A stretch of DNA of 64,000 bases from Marinobacter bohaiensis (GTDB lineage: Bacteria > Pseudomonadota > Gammaproteobacteria > Pseudomonadales > Oleiphilaceae). The notes beneath the pieces are model-generated. The model saw nothing but the letters and a program-made list of their open reading frames with translations. It was not told the origin of the DNA and made no database searches. Numbering within the stretch: position 1 is the stretch's first letter; each line of letters starts with the position of its first letter. Below are positions 27,277 to 35,936 of the stretch, one piece after another. The translations under genes and the position numbers were made by a program. The stretch is taken from positions 1,054,001-1,118,000 of the forward strand of contig NZ_QGEH01000001.1 of the NCBI RefSeq assembly GCF_003258515.1. Reading direction: 5' to 3'.

Positions 27277-28170
27277 CTATCGGTTTATCTCAAGTCGCAG
27301 CCATTCGGCCAGTCGTTCCCCCCGGCGATGGGACACGTAGTGCGGCAGCAGCAGGCACAGTCGTCCGCTGGTCTCAATCGATCCCCAGGGGGCCACCAGC
27401 CGTCCGCTGGCCAGGTCCCCCTCCACCAGCAGTCTGGGCGCGATGGCCACGCCCAGCCCGGCCAGGGCGGCTTCGATCAAATAGTAGAGGTGGTCGAAGC
27501 CCTGGCCGTTCCGCAGGGCCTGTTCCAGGCGTGATTCGTCCAGCCCTTGTGCGCGAGCCCATTGCGGCCAGGCCTGCGGGCGTGAGCGGGTGTGAAGCAG
27601 GGGGGCGGTGAAGATCGAGTCGGGGCGTTGCGGATCGAACGGGTGCGCCTGGGCAGGACTTGCCACCGCACAGATGTCTTCCGGCGCAAGCTCTATGGCC
27701 TCCATATCGGCGGGAAACGGGGGCTCGGAGAAGAGCAGGGCGGCACCGCCCTCGCTGCGCCTCGGGTCCAGTTCGCTGTCGCTGTCGCCGACCTGGAGCT
27801 TGATGTCGGGCAGTTCCCGCTGAAAGCGTTCCAGGCGCGGAATAAACCAGCGTGACAGGAGACTGCCGGGGCAGTTCAGCACGAACGGCGCCTCTTCGGT
27901 GGCGCGCTTGAGTTCCCCGCAACTTTCCCGCAGGCGGGCAAAGGCCTCGCCGACGCCGTTCTGCAACTGTCGGCCCTGTCTTGTGAGCCGGATGCCACGC
28001 CCGGCTTTGCTGAACAACGGAGCGCCGAAGTGTTCGTCGAGGCTGCGCAGCTGTCGACTGACGGCGCCGTGGGTCACGTGCAATTCGCGCGCAGCGGCGG
28101 TCACGCTGCCCAGCCGGGCGGTGGCCTCGAACGCGCGCAGTGCGCTCAATGGGGGCAGATCCTGGCTCAT
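27277..28170 (-). CDS. trpI: LysR-family regulator of tryptophan synthase genes
   Basis: A 297-residue LysR-type regulator. The HTH is at about 8-66 (SALRAFEATARLGSVTAAARELHVTHGAVSRQLRSLDEHFG), and a substrate-binding domain follows (FVLNCPGSLLSRWFIPRLERF), as in GcvA/TrpI proteins. It is transcribed divergently from trpBA, exactly as in Pseudomonas, where TrpI activates trpBA in response to indoleglycerol phosphate. The ATG at 28170 has GGAG 10 nt upstream; an ATG 11 codons earlier is possible. Confidence 0.85.
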   Translation of the reverse strand: MSQDLPPLSALRAFEATARLGSVTAAARELHVTHGAVSRQLRSLDEHFGAPLFSKAGRGIRLTRQGRQLQNGVGEAFARLRESCGELKRATEEAPFVLNCPGSLLSRWFIPRLERFQRELPDIKLQVGDSDSELDPRRSEGGAALLFSEPPFPADMEAIELAPEDICAVASPAQAHPFDPQRPDSIFTAPLLHTRSRPQAWPQWARAQGLDESRLEQALRNGQGFDHLYYLIEAALAGLGVAIAPRLLVEGDLASGRLVAPWGSIETSGRLCLLLPHYVSHRRGERLAEWLRLEINR

Positions 28171-28175
28171 TATTC

Positions 28176-28192
28176 TGTGACTCCAGCTCACA
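28176..28192. promoter_or_regulatory. Candidate TrpI-type operator
   Basis: The trpI/trpB intergenic region holds TGTGA-CTCCAGC-TCACA (28176-28192), an inverted repeat with 7-nt spacing that overlaps the ribosome site of trpI. The position fits autoregulation plus activation of trpB 90 bp away. Assignment to TrpI is inference from context. Confidence 0.45.
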
Positions 28193-28280
28193 TATAGCTG
28201 CAATTCTATCGATTTTTTCCCGCCGTTGTCTTCGATAGCCTTTCGGTTAATCCAATTCCTTTCTTTCAGACAGGTGGCTT

Positions 28281-29525
28281 ATGAAAGAGACATCCATGCA
28301 GCCTGACGCCGACGGGTTCTTCGGACCGTTCGGCGGCAGCTTTGTCGCCGAGACGCTGATGCCCCTGATCCAGGAGCTCCAGACCTGTTACCAGGAAGCA
28401 CGTGACGACCGCGATTTCCAGGATCAGCTGGCGTACTTCCAGAGTGACTACGTGGGCCGGCCCAGTCCGCTTTACCGGGCCGACCGGCTGACCGAGCATT
28501 TCGGCGGCGCGACCATCTATCTCAAGCGCGAAGAGCTCAACCACACCGGCGCGCACAAGATCAACAACTGCATTGGCCAGATCCTGTTGGCCAAACGCAT
28601 GGGCAAGAAACGCATCGTCGCCGAGACAGGCGCGGGCATGCACGGGGTCGCTACGGCCACAGTGGCGGCCCGGTTCGGCATGCCCTGCGTGGTCTACATG
28701 GGCCAGACCGACATGGAGCGCCAGCAGCCCAACGTGTTCCGGATGAAGCTGCTGGGCGCGGAAGTGATCCCGGTCAGCAGCGGCACCGGTACCCTCAAGG
28801 ACGCCATGAACGAGGCGCTGCGCGACTGGGTGGCCCACGTGGACGATACCTTCTACATCATCGGCACCGTGGCCGGACCGCACCCGTACCCGGCCATGGT
28901 GCGTGACTTCCAGGCGGTGATCGGCCGTGAAACCCGGAGCCAGATCCTCGACAAGGAAGGGCGCCTGCCCGACTCGCTGGTGGCCTGTATCGGCGGCGGC
29001 TCCAACGCCATGGGGCTGTTCCATCCCTTCCTGGGTGATGGATCCGTGGAGATGGTCGGCGTGGAAGCCGGTGGCCTGGGCGTCGACAGCGGCAAGCACG
29101 CGGCGAGCCTTAACGGCGGCGTGCCGGGTGTGCTCCACGGCAACCGCACCTACCTGCTGCAGGACGACGACGGCCAGATCACCGACGCCCACTCGATTTC
29201 GGCCGGGCTGGATTACCCGGGCATCGGCCCCGAGCACGCCTGGCTGCACGAGCAGCAGCGCGTCGACTACGTCTCGGTGACCGATGATGAAGCCCTCGAA
29301 GCCTTCCAGCTGTGCTGTCGCCTGGAAGGCATCATTCCCGCGCTGGAATCCGCCCACGCCCTGGCGGAAGTGGCCAAACGGGCACCGAAGCTGCCACCGG
29401 AACACCTGATGGTGGTCAATCTCAGCGGTCGGGGTGACAAGGACATGATGAGCGTTGCCGACTATCTCGGCAGTAACCGACAAGGTGGCCACGATCACCA
29501 GCCAGCGGAAGAGGGGAACGCGTGA
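28281..29525 (+). CDS. trpB: Tryptophan synthase beta chain
   Basis: A 414-residue PLP enzyme that condenses indole with serine to give tryptophan. The pyridoxal-binding Lys is in the motif [10 protein letters not shown], with ETGAGMHG and the phosphate-binding glycine loop [10 protein letters not shown] following. The start [15 protein letters not shown] is the standard TrpB N-terminus. Length is normal. It overlaps trpA (TGATG). Control by the adjacent trpI is expected. The first five codons before the second Met (28296) might not be used. Confidence 0.97.
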   Translation: MKETSMQPDADGFFGPFGGSFVAETLMPLIQELQTCYQEARDDRDFQDQLAYFQSDYVGRPSPLYRADRLTEHFGGATIYLKREELNHTGAHKINNCIGQILLAKRMGKKRIVAETGAGMHGVATATVAARFGMPCVVYMGQTDMERQQPNVFRMKLLGAEVIPVSSGTGTLKDAMNEALRDWVAHVDDTFYIIGTVAGPHPYPAMVRDFQAVIGRETRSQILDKEGRLPDSLVACIGGGSNAMGLFHPFLGDGSVEMVGVEAGGLGVDSGKHAASLNGGVPGVLHGNRTYLLQDDDGQITDAHSISAGLDYPGIGPEHAWLHEQQRVDYVSVTDDEALEAFQLCCRLEGIIPALESAHALAEVAKRAPKLPPEHLMVVNLSGRGDKDMMSVADYLGSNRQGGHDHQPAEEGNA

Positions 29526-30340
29526 TGAGCCAGGCAACCCGACTGGAAACCCGTTTTGCAGCCATTCGATCTGAAAACCGGCCGGCGCTGGTGACCTACG
29601 TGACCGCCGGCGATCCCGACCCGGACACGTCGCTCGACATTCTGCGCGGTCTGCCAGCGGCGGGCGCGGACGTGATCGAGCTGGGCATGCCCTTCACCGA
29701 CCCCATGGCCGACGGCCCGGCAATCCAGAAGGCGGCGCAGCGGGCGTTGCGTAACGGTCAGACCCAGCGCAGAACGCTGGACATGGTGCGTCGGTTCCGC
29801 GAGGAAAACAGCGACACGCCGCTGGTGCTGATGGGGTACTACAACCCGATCTACCGCTATGGCGTCGAGCGCTTTCTGGCGGATGCGGCCGAGGCCGGGG
29901 TGGACGGGCTGATCATCGTCGACCTGCCGCCGGAGCATGACAGGGCGCTGTTCGCCTCGGCCACGGACCTGGGCATCGACCTGATCCGCCTGGTCACGCC
30001 GACGACCCACGGTGAACGGCTGGCCCGCGTGCTGGAGGGCGCCTCCGGGTTCGTTTACTACGTCTCCGTGGCCGGTGTGACCGGTGGCGCGTCAGCCAGC
30101 CTGGACAGCGTGGACAGCGCGCTGGCCCGTTTCCGCGAGCACACGGACCTGCCCATCGCGGTGGGATTCGGTATCCGCAACGCCGACCAGGCCGCCGCCA
30201 TTGGCCGGATCAGCGACGCGGTGGTGGTGGGCTCGGCGCTGGTGGAGTGTATCGAGCGATCCAAGGATTCGGCCGGAGCTCGCGACGCGGTGCTGGGACT
30301 GACCCGCGAGCTGGCCGACGGGGTACGCCGGGCTCGCTAG
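29525..30340 (+). CDS. trpA: Tryptophan synthase alpha chain
   Basis: A 271-residue TIM-barrel enzyme that cleaves indole-3-glycerol phosphate to indole and glyceraldehyde 3-phosphate and channels indole to TrpB. The catalytic Glu and Asp are in [19 protein letters not shown]. The loop motifs [23 protein letters not shown] and [10 protein letters not shown] are conserved. The ATG at 29525 overlaps the trpB stop by one base, so translation is coupled. A GTG codon just before it is also in frame. The gene is convergent with the NCS1 permease, only 9 bp away. Confidence 0.97.
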   Translation: MSQATRLETRFAAIRSENRPALVTYVTAGDPDPDTSLDILRGLPAAGADVIELGMPFTDPMADGPAIQKAAQRALRNGQTQRRTLDMVRRFREENSDTPLVLMGYYNPIYRYGVERFLADAAEAGVDGLIIVDLPPEHDRALFASATDLGIDLIRLVTPTTHGERLARVLEGASGFVYYVSVAGVTGGASASLDSVDSALARFREHTDLPIAVGFGIRNADQAAAIGRISDAVVVGSALVECIERSKDSAGARDAVLGLTRELADGVRRAR

Positions 30341-30349
30341 CGGGCTGGG

Positions 30350-31825
30350 TTAAGACGCCACCTTGCCTTTGTGATACCGCGCGCCGGCTTCCCGAACCGC
30401 CGACGACATGGCCATGGCGTACATGGCCGCTCCGATCGCGGCGCCCAGTAGCCAGGCATAGCCGGACAGCTCGCTCATCTCCTCGACCCAGACGCTGGAG
30501 ACCGAGAACACAGCACCGATGACAAAAGCAAACAGCGCCTTCTGGTTCCAGCCCGCTTCATAGGCGTAGGCACCCGCCGGGTCGGTGCTGTAGAGGTCCT
30601 GCAACTTGAGGCGCTGTTTCTTCACGATGAAGTAGTCCATCACCATGATGCCGTAGAGCGGTGCCAGGGTGGCGCCGAGGGTATTCACGAATCCGCTGAT
30701 GCCGATGCGGCTGATGAAGCTGACCCAGAACCCGCCGATCACCAGGGCGAAGAGCGAGGTGATCCAGCCCGCGCGTTTGAAGTCGAGCCGTGCCGGGGCC
30801 ATGTTGGCGATGCCGTTGACGGCGGGGATGAAATTGGCGACCAGGTTAATGCCCACGGTGGCGGCGAAGAAGGTGACGGCGGCAATCACGCTCAGCAGGG
30901 CGCTGTCGGTGCGCTCCACGATCTGTGACGGGTTGGTGATGTTCTCGCCGTATATGACCGCCGCACCGGCGGTGATTAGCAGCGCCAGGGCGGAAAACAG
31001 CACCATGTTCAGCGGCAGCCCCACCAGGTTGCCGAGTTTCATGGAACGGTGGCTGCGCGAATAGCGGGAGAAATCGCTGAAGTTGATCATCACCGCTGCG
31101 AAGTAGGCCACCATGGTGCCGACGATGGCGACAAAACCGTTGAACTCGCTGGTCCAGGTCGGGTTCTCCGGCGCGAAGATGGTCTGGGCGGCGTCCCACA
31201 GCTGGCCGTCGGACTTCTGCCAAAGCACCACCAGCAGGCCCAGCATCACCAGGTAGACGAACGGCCCGGCCAGGTTGAGGAAGGTGCCGACCCAGTTCAT
31301 GCCCCGCGAGAAGATCGCAATCTGCAGCGCCCAGACGATCAGGAAGGATACCCAGCCCAGCGCCGACAGACCCATCCATTCGCTGGTGCTCTCATAGCCG
31401 GTAAGGGTCACCAGCAGCAGGTAGAGCGCGGTCGAGGCAAAATAGGTCTGGGCGCCGTACCAGAACACCGCCACCGTGGCGCGCAACACCGACGGGAGCT
31501 TGGCGCCTCGCACGCCCATACTGGCACGCGCCAGAACCGGGTAGGGAATGCCGTGCTCCACGCCCGGCTTGCCGGAAATATTGACCAGACACATCACCAG
31601 CAGACTGGCGGTCAGCAGCGCCAGAAACGCCGTCCAGCCGGTGACGCCGTAGGAGATGAACAGCGAGGCCACCAGGGAGTAGCCAAACAGGCTCTGGATG
31701 TCGTTGGCCCAGACGTTGAAGATCTCGAACCAACCCCACTTCTTCTCGTCCTTGGGCAGCGGGTGCAGCGAGTCGTTGTCCAGTTCGCCCGCTGCCCCCT
31801 CGGTGTGTCCGTGCATGCTCGCCAT
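30350..31825 (-). CDS. NCS1-family nucleobase/hydantoin permease
   Basis: A 491-residue inner-membrane protein with about 12 helices. It shows the nucleobase:cation symporter-1 pattern: WFEIFNVWANDIQSLFGYSLVASLF near the N-terminus, ARASMGVRGAKLPSVLRATVAVFWYGAQTYFA, NFSDFSRYSRSHRSMKLGNLVGLP and a late MVMDYFIVKKQRL. The substrate could be cytosine, allantoin, hydantoin or a vitamin; no catabolic genes adjoin to decide. The ATG at 31825 follows GAGGAAGC; a reading frame 32 codons longer exists but lacks a site and membrane logic. Confidence 0.88.
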   Translation of the reverse strand: MASMHGHTEGAAGELDNDSLHPLPKDEKKWGWFEIFNVWANDIQSLFGYSLVASLFISYGVTGWTAFLALLTASLLVMCLVNISGKPGVEHGIPYPVLARASMGVRGAKLPSVLRATVAVFWYGAQTYFASTALYLLLVTLTGYESTSEWMGLSALGWVSFLIVWALQIAIFSRGMNWVGTFLNLAGPFVYLVMLGLLVVLWQKSDGQLWDAAQTIFAPENPTWTSEFNGFVAIVGTMVAYFAAVMINFSDFSRYSRSHRSMKLGNLVGLPLNMVLFSALALLITAGAAVIYGENITNPSQIVERTDSALLSVIAAVTFFAATVGINLVANFIPAVNGIANMAPARLDFKRAGWITSLFALVIGGFWVSFISRIGISGFVNTLGATLAPLYGIMVMDYFIVKKQRLKLQDLYSTDPAGAYAYEAGWNQKALFAFVIGAVFSVSSVWVEEMSELSGYAWLLGAAIGAAMYAMAMSSAVREAGARYHKGKVAS

Positions 31826-32125
31826 TGTCGCTTCCTCAGAGAAGGTTGTTTTTGGAACCTCGATGATCATACGAGTGAGCATGGACTGTGCCAGGGCCAA
31901 AAGGGGTGCTGTGAAAAGCACTGGTCATACCGGAATGGCTCAATTTGGTGCGGAGAGGCGTATCCACGGACCATGGCGCGCGATTCGGGGGCTAATGACC
32001 CATCCGGTCTGTTTTTCCGCTTCCAGTGACGGTTGTGTCCGGTGCGGCGACGGGAATGTCTGGACCGGATGGCCCCATTCGGATAGATTCCGCCCTTTCA
32101 TTCGCCAGACAGGGAGTTAGCGAAT
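31826..32125. other. Intergenic region between NCS1 permease and desaturase genes
   Basis: Three hundred bp between divergent genes with no credible gene, repeat or RNA structure that I can see. It presumably carries both promoters. Confidence 0.4.
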
Positions 32126-33253
32126 ATGAGCCAGCGCTTGCGGGACAAGTATGAGGACGTCGACCTGACGCCGGGTAATGGCAAGGGCAGTGCGACCGTG
32201 TCCATTTTCTTCGGGGCCATGTCGTTGTTGGGTGCCTTGTGCTTTCTGATGCCCGAACTGCTCACCATGCCCGAATTCCGCGCGGCCTATAACCCGGAGG
32301 TGATGCGCTATCTGCTGCAGTTGAGCATCGCCGTGAGTTTCGGTTTCGGACTGTTCGCCATGGCCCGACACGAATCGCCCGGATACGGCCTGACCGGGAT
32401 GGGACTGGCGGTTGCGGCGGCCCTGCTGGCGTCGGGCCGGATTGAGGCGCCCAACATCGACAGCCGCGGGCTCTACGTGGGGCTGGACTACTTCATTCTC
32501 ACCCTGGTGGTTCTGGCGCTGGTCTTTATTCCGTTGGAGCGTGCCTATCCGAAGGATTCCCGGCAGAGCATCCTGCGCAAGGGCTGGATCACCGATCTGA
32601 AGTATTTCATGGTGAGTCATATGGGCGTGCAGCTGATCAGTTTCTTCACGGTGATCCCGATCCAGGTCTTCCTGCACAGCGTGACCACCTGGGACCTGCA
32701 GCTCTGGGTCGCGGCCCAACCGGTGTGGCTGCAGTTCATTGAGATCCTGCTGGTGGTGGATCTGGGCACCTACTGGCTCCACCGGGCAATGCACGAAGTG
32801 CCGGCGCTGTGGAAATTCCACGCCATCCACCATTCCACCGAGCAGATGAACTGGCTGGCGTCGTCGCGTCTGCACCTGCTGGAAATCCTGGTGAACCGGT
32901 TTGCCGGCTACCTGCCGATCTTCGTGCTCGGGTTTGCTCCCTCGGCACTCTATGCCTACCTGATCTTCATCTCGTTCCACGCGATCTTTATCCATTCCAA
33001 CGTGCGCTTCCGTTTCCCGGTGCTGCGCTGGATCCTGGCGACGCCGGAATACCATCACTGGCACCATTCCTCCGAAGACGCGGCCATCGATAAGAACTAC
33101 GCCGGCTTCCTGCCGATCTACGACATACTGTTCCGCACCGTCTATTTGCCGAAGCATCTGGCCAGCCGTTACGGCACCGTCTCCGACGATATTCCGGACG
33201 GGATTGTGGGGCAGTTCCTGTTCCCGTTTCGTGGGTGGTTCCGCCGGGACTGA
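32126..33253 (+). CDS. Sterol desaturase / fatty acid hydroxylase family membrane protein
   Basis: A 375-residue membrane protein with several N-terminal helices, then the three histidine clusters of the di-iron fatty acid hydroxylase superfamily: HRAMH (in YWLHRAMHEVP), HAIHH (in WKFHAIHHST) and HHWHH (in EYHHWHHSSED). It probably oxygenates or desaturates a lipid at the membrane. Bacterial members act on carotenoids, hopanoids, sphingolipid-like or ornithine lipids, and the substrate here is unknown. The ATG at 32126 lies 8 nt after a GGGAGTTAG site. Confidence 0.87.
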   Translation: MSQRLRDKYEDVDLTPGNGKGSATVSIFFGAMSLLGALCFLMPELLTMPEFRAAYNPEVMRYLLQLSIAVSFGFGLFAMARHESPGYGLTGMGLAVAAALLASGRIEAPNIDSRGLYVGLDYFILTLVVLALVFIPLERAYPKDSRQSILRKGWITDLKYFMVSHMGVQLISFFTVIPIQVFLHSVTTWDLQLWVAAQPVWLQFIEILLVVDLGTYWLHRAMHEVPALWKFHAIHHSTEQMNWLASSRLHLLEILVNRFAGYLPIFVLGFAPSALYAYLIFISFHAIFIHSNVRFRFPVLRWILATPEYHHWHHSSEDAAIDKNYAGFLPIYDILFRTVYLPKHLASRYGTVSDDIPDGIVGQFLFPFRGWFRRD

Positions 33254-33287
33254 GGGAGGCCTGGACGGGATAGACCAAACGCGCGCG

Positions 33288-33307
33288 GTGTAGGCAATTT
33301 CCTACAC
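33288..33307. promoter_or_regulatory. Inverted repeat before the BPSS1780-like gene
   Basis: GTGTAGG-CAATTT-CCTACAC (33288-33307) has perfect 7-bp arms and lies about 115 bp upstream of the next start codon. A related GATGTAGG copy follows at 33309. It may be an operator; no T-tract supports a terminator. Confidence 0.35.
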
Positions 33308-33421
33308 GGATGTAGGTCATAGCGCATTCCGAAAGATTAACATTCTGTTAGGGTTGCGTGCCTGATCCAGCGATCTGGATCGTTATCTGGCCACGGTATA
33401 GAAACTCAAGGAATTTCAAGG

Positions 33422-34300
33422 ATGAATACGCAGTCTGAGGCTTTTTCCGATACATCGACCGCCATCGAGGTCCGCAAGATCAAAGCGGGGCCGCCGCTGA
33501 GCTGGATCATCGATGCCTATCGCCTGATTCGTGCTCACTGGAAGACCATTGTTCCGGCTTATCTGATCGTGACGATTGGGACTGTCCTGATCCAGTTTGG
33601 CATGGTAGCGGCGCAGCCGCGTAATCCCGGCTTCGGAACGCTGGTGCTGATCATGGTGTGTATGTTCGTAGCCATGTTGCTGCAGTCGGGCATGATGGCC
33701 CTGTTCCATGGCACCGCCGAGCAGCAGCCCAGGATCAATGACGTATTCCGGGGCTTCCGGGGGCGCAGCATCCTGGGGATTTTCCTGCTGATCATCGCCA
33801 TGCTGCTGGTGACGGCCGTTTACGGTCTGCTGGTTTACCTCGCCTTCGAACTCTTTGGCTCCAGCGATGCGATGATGGGCATTCTCAATCCCCACGGCAG
33901 CTACGACCGGATGATGGGCTCGATGATGGGTGGCACCAGCATCGTTTTTGCTCTGGTTCTCCTGGGGGTGGCGGTGGTCACGGCGCTGTTCTGCTACGCC
34001 ATCCCGCTCATCATCGTGTCGGGCGCCGGCGTTATTTCCGCGCTGGCGAACAGCTTCCGGGCGAGCTTCAAGAATCTGTTCGTACTGTGCATTTTCGCCA
34101 TGAACATCGGGGCCGTTTATTTCCTGGTGTTGCTGATCCCGATGATTGGCGGTGCGCTCAGCACCTCGATGGTGATCTTCCTGATCGTCATGGCGCTGGC
34201 CGTCTGGCTGTTCGCGCTGGTGATCAACGGCGCTTACTACCTCTCTTTCCGGGACGTGCTGCTGGCGGGCCGCGTTGATGAGGGCGTCGCTGTGGAGTGA
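33422..34300 (+). CDS. BPSS1780-family membrane protein
   Basis: A 292-residue integral membrane protein with about six helices. It begins IEVRKIKAGPPLSWIIDAYRLIRAHW, a pattern shared with the BPSS1780 family, whose members start with a V.A..GW.W...G..L....P-type segment. It is rich in Met-Met-Gly in the central loop (DRMMGSMMGG). The function of the family is unknown. The ATG at 33422 is preceded by AAGGAATTTCAAGG. A strong terminator follows, so it is monocistronic. Confidence 0.7.
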   Translation: MNTQSEAFSDTSTAIEVRKIKAGPPLSWIIDAYRLIRAHWKTIVPAYLIVTIGTVLIQFGMVAAQPRNPGFGTLVLIMVCMFVAMLLQSGMMALFHGTAEQQPRINDVFRGFRGRSILGIFLLIIAMLLVTAVYGLLVYLAFELFGSSDAMMGILNPHGSYDRMMGSMMGGTSIVFALVLLGVAVVTALFCYAIPLIIVSGAGVISALANSFRASFKNLFVLCIFAMNIGAVYFLVLLIPMIGGALSTSMVIFLIVMALAVWLFALVINGAYYLSFRDVLLAGRVDEGVAVE

Positions 34301-34329
34301 GCTTCACGACCGAAATGATGAACGCCAGC

Positions 34330-34359
34330 AAAAGCCGCGCGGTAAAACGTGCGGCTTTT
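34330..34359 (+). terminator. Intrinsic terminator
   Basis: AAAAGCCGC (34330-34338) pairs with GCGGCTTTT (34351-34359), 30 nt after the stop codon of the membrane protein. The A-rich left arm and T-run on the right make it potentially bidirectional. Confidence 0.85.
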
Positions 34360-34444
34360 GTGTGTCTGGCGCCGGCGGCTGATCCGCATCCCGCCAATGG
34401 CGGCTATACTGAGAAAACCAGCGACCCACCCAGCGGGCAAACGT

Positions 34445-34957
34445 ATGCGCGAGATCGATGCCCTGGAATTCTGGCAGGCGCAGGGATCCGCCTACTTTTG
34501 TGAACTCTCTACCTTCGGAGCGTTGCCGGAGACTGTGGTTCTGGAACTGTTGCAGGCAGGTCGCGTACTCGCGCTGGATGCGGGTGAGCACCTGTATGAA
34601 GTGGGCGAGCGGAGCGACGCTTTCTACATCGTGCTGACCGGCCAGATGAAAAGCTATATGCCCCGGAGCGACGGCGGTTGGACACTCGCACGCTGCCACG
34701 ATCCGGGCGACGATATGGGGTTCGTACCCATGATCGCGCTACTGGCACGCCCGGCCTTCGCCATGGCCGTGGAGGACGCGGTGGTGCTTGAGATCACCTC
34801 CGGTCACTTCCTGGACCTTCAGCAGCAGAAACCGGACGCCTTTGGTCTGATGCTTCTCAACCTGGTGCGCGGCACAGCGCGGGCCTTCATCAACATGGCG
34901 AGCACGCTCGCGGAACAGGATTACGAGCTGCACCATAGCTACCAGAAGGGACACTAG
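34445..34957 (+). CDS. Cyclic nucleotide-binding domain protein without HTH
   Basis: A 170-residue protein consisting almost entirely of a Crp/Fnr-type cNMP-binding domain (about 15-130: LPETVVLELLQAGRVLALDAGEHLYEVGERSDAFYIVLTGQ). A short helix follows and no DNA-binding helix-turn-helix. Crp-family regulators are about 210-250 residues, so it is either a stand-alone sensor domain or a truncated regulator. The phosphate-binding cassette is not the classical RGExxGE...R(T/S) form; it reads HDPGDDMGFVPMIALLARPAFAM. The start at 34445 is the best domain fit, but the ribosome site is weak. Its stop codon shares the palindrome CTAG with the stop of the convergent LysR gene. Confidence 0.78.
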   Translation: MREIDALEFWQAQGSAYFCELSTFGALPETVVLELLQAGRVLALDAGEHLYEVGERSDAFYIVLTGQMKSYMPRSDGGWTLARCHDPGDDMGFVPMIALLARPAFAMAVEDAVVLEITSGHFLDLQQQKPDAFGLMLLNLVRGTARAFINMASTLAEQDYELHHSYQKGH

Positions 34958-35877
34958 CTCTCCGGCAGCCGCGAAGGGTCCACCAGCCAGTTGCGGAAAT
35001 GACGCATGGCCGCTGTCATATGCCGGTGGGTCGGGGTGAACAGCGAGAGTGAGCCCTGACTGGGTAGCCGCTCGGGCAGCACCTGAACCAGGTTGCGTTG
35101 CTCCAGATCCTCCCGCAGCAATTTGGCCCAGCCGAGCGTAACACCTTGTCCGGCCAGCGCGCCGTTCATCAGCAACTGGTAACTGTTGGCCCGCAGCGTA
35201 CGCTCGGGTGGGTGCCAGTCGAACCCCAGCGCTTCGAACCAGCCCTGCCAGGTGAGCCAGTCGTGGTAGTGATCTTCCACCACCATCAGCGTGTGATTGC
35301 GCAGCAGGTCCCCGGCATCTGCGGGCTTCCCGCTCTGGTCCAGGTACGATGGTGCGCAGACGGCGATCACGTCCTCGTTGGCGAAGATGGGTTCGCAGCT
35401 CAGCCCCGGCGGTTCCACTTCTCCGGGCACGTGGTAGTAGATGCCCAGATCGAACTCGGACAGGTCCAGACGATGCGGGTCCTCGACGGTCAGGATACGG
35501 ATGGCGATGTCCGGGAACAGCGCCTGAAATTCCGGCAGCTGGCGGGCCAGCCAGATGGACGCGATGGTGGGGCTGGAGGCGATGGTCAGTCGGTCATCGT
35601 CGCCACGGGCGCGCAGATGGGTGGTTTCGTTGGCCAGCTCCCGCAGCAGGCGCTGGACCACGCGGAAGAAGTGTTCGCCGGTGGGCGTCAGGGTCAGGCC
35701 GTCGGCGCGGCGCTCGAACAGCGGGCGCCCCAGATCGTCCTCCAGCCGTTTGACCTGGCGGCTGATGGCGCTCTGGGTGAGGCTGAGTTCAGCGCCCGCC
35801 TGGGTGAAGTTGCAGTGACGCGCCGCCGCTTCGAACGCCTGGAGACAGGACAGCGGCGGCAGGGACGATCGGGACAT
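34954..35877 (-). CDS. LysR-family transcriptional regulator (GcvA-like)
   Basis: A 307-residue LysR protein with the HTH at about 8-65 (CLQAFEAAARHCNFTQAGAELSLTQSAISRQVKRLEDDLG). The substrate-binding domain begins LTIASSPTIASIWLARQLPEFQ. The GcvA-like subclass is indicated by the start SLPPLSCLQAFEAAAR. The ATG at 35877 has GGAG 7 nt upstream. It is the last gene of a minus-strand group with the CocE-type hydrolase (59 bp upstream) and a BCCT transporter, and likely regulates them. The 3-bp overlap of stop codons with the gene at 34445 leaves no space for a terminator. Confidence 0.9.
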   Translation of the reverse strand: MSRSSLPPLSCLQAFEAAARHCNFTQAGAELSLTQSAISRQVKRLEDDLGRPLFERRADGLTLTPTGEHFFRVVQRLLRELANETTHLRARGDDDRLTIASSPTIASIWLARQLPEFQALFPDIAIRILTVEDPHRLDLSEFDLGIYYHVPGEVEPPGLSCEPIFANEDVIAVCAPSYLDQSGKPADAGDLLRNHTLMVVEDHYHDWLTWQGWFEALGFDWHPPERTLRANSYQLLMNGALAGQGVTLGWAKLLREDLEQRNLVQVLPERLPSQGSLSLFTPTHRHMTAAMRHFRNWLVDPSRLPES

Positions 35878-35936
35878 GGCACGCTCCGGGAACATCGAGT
35901 GCCCCGGAGCATACCATGCGGAGCCGGCGCTGCGGC

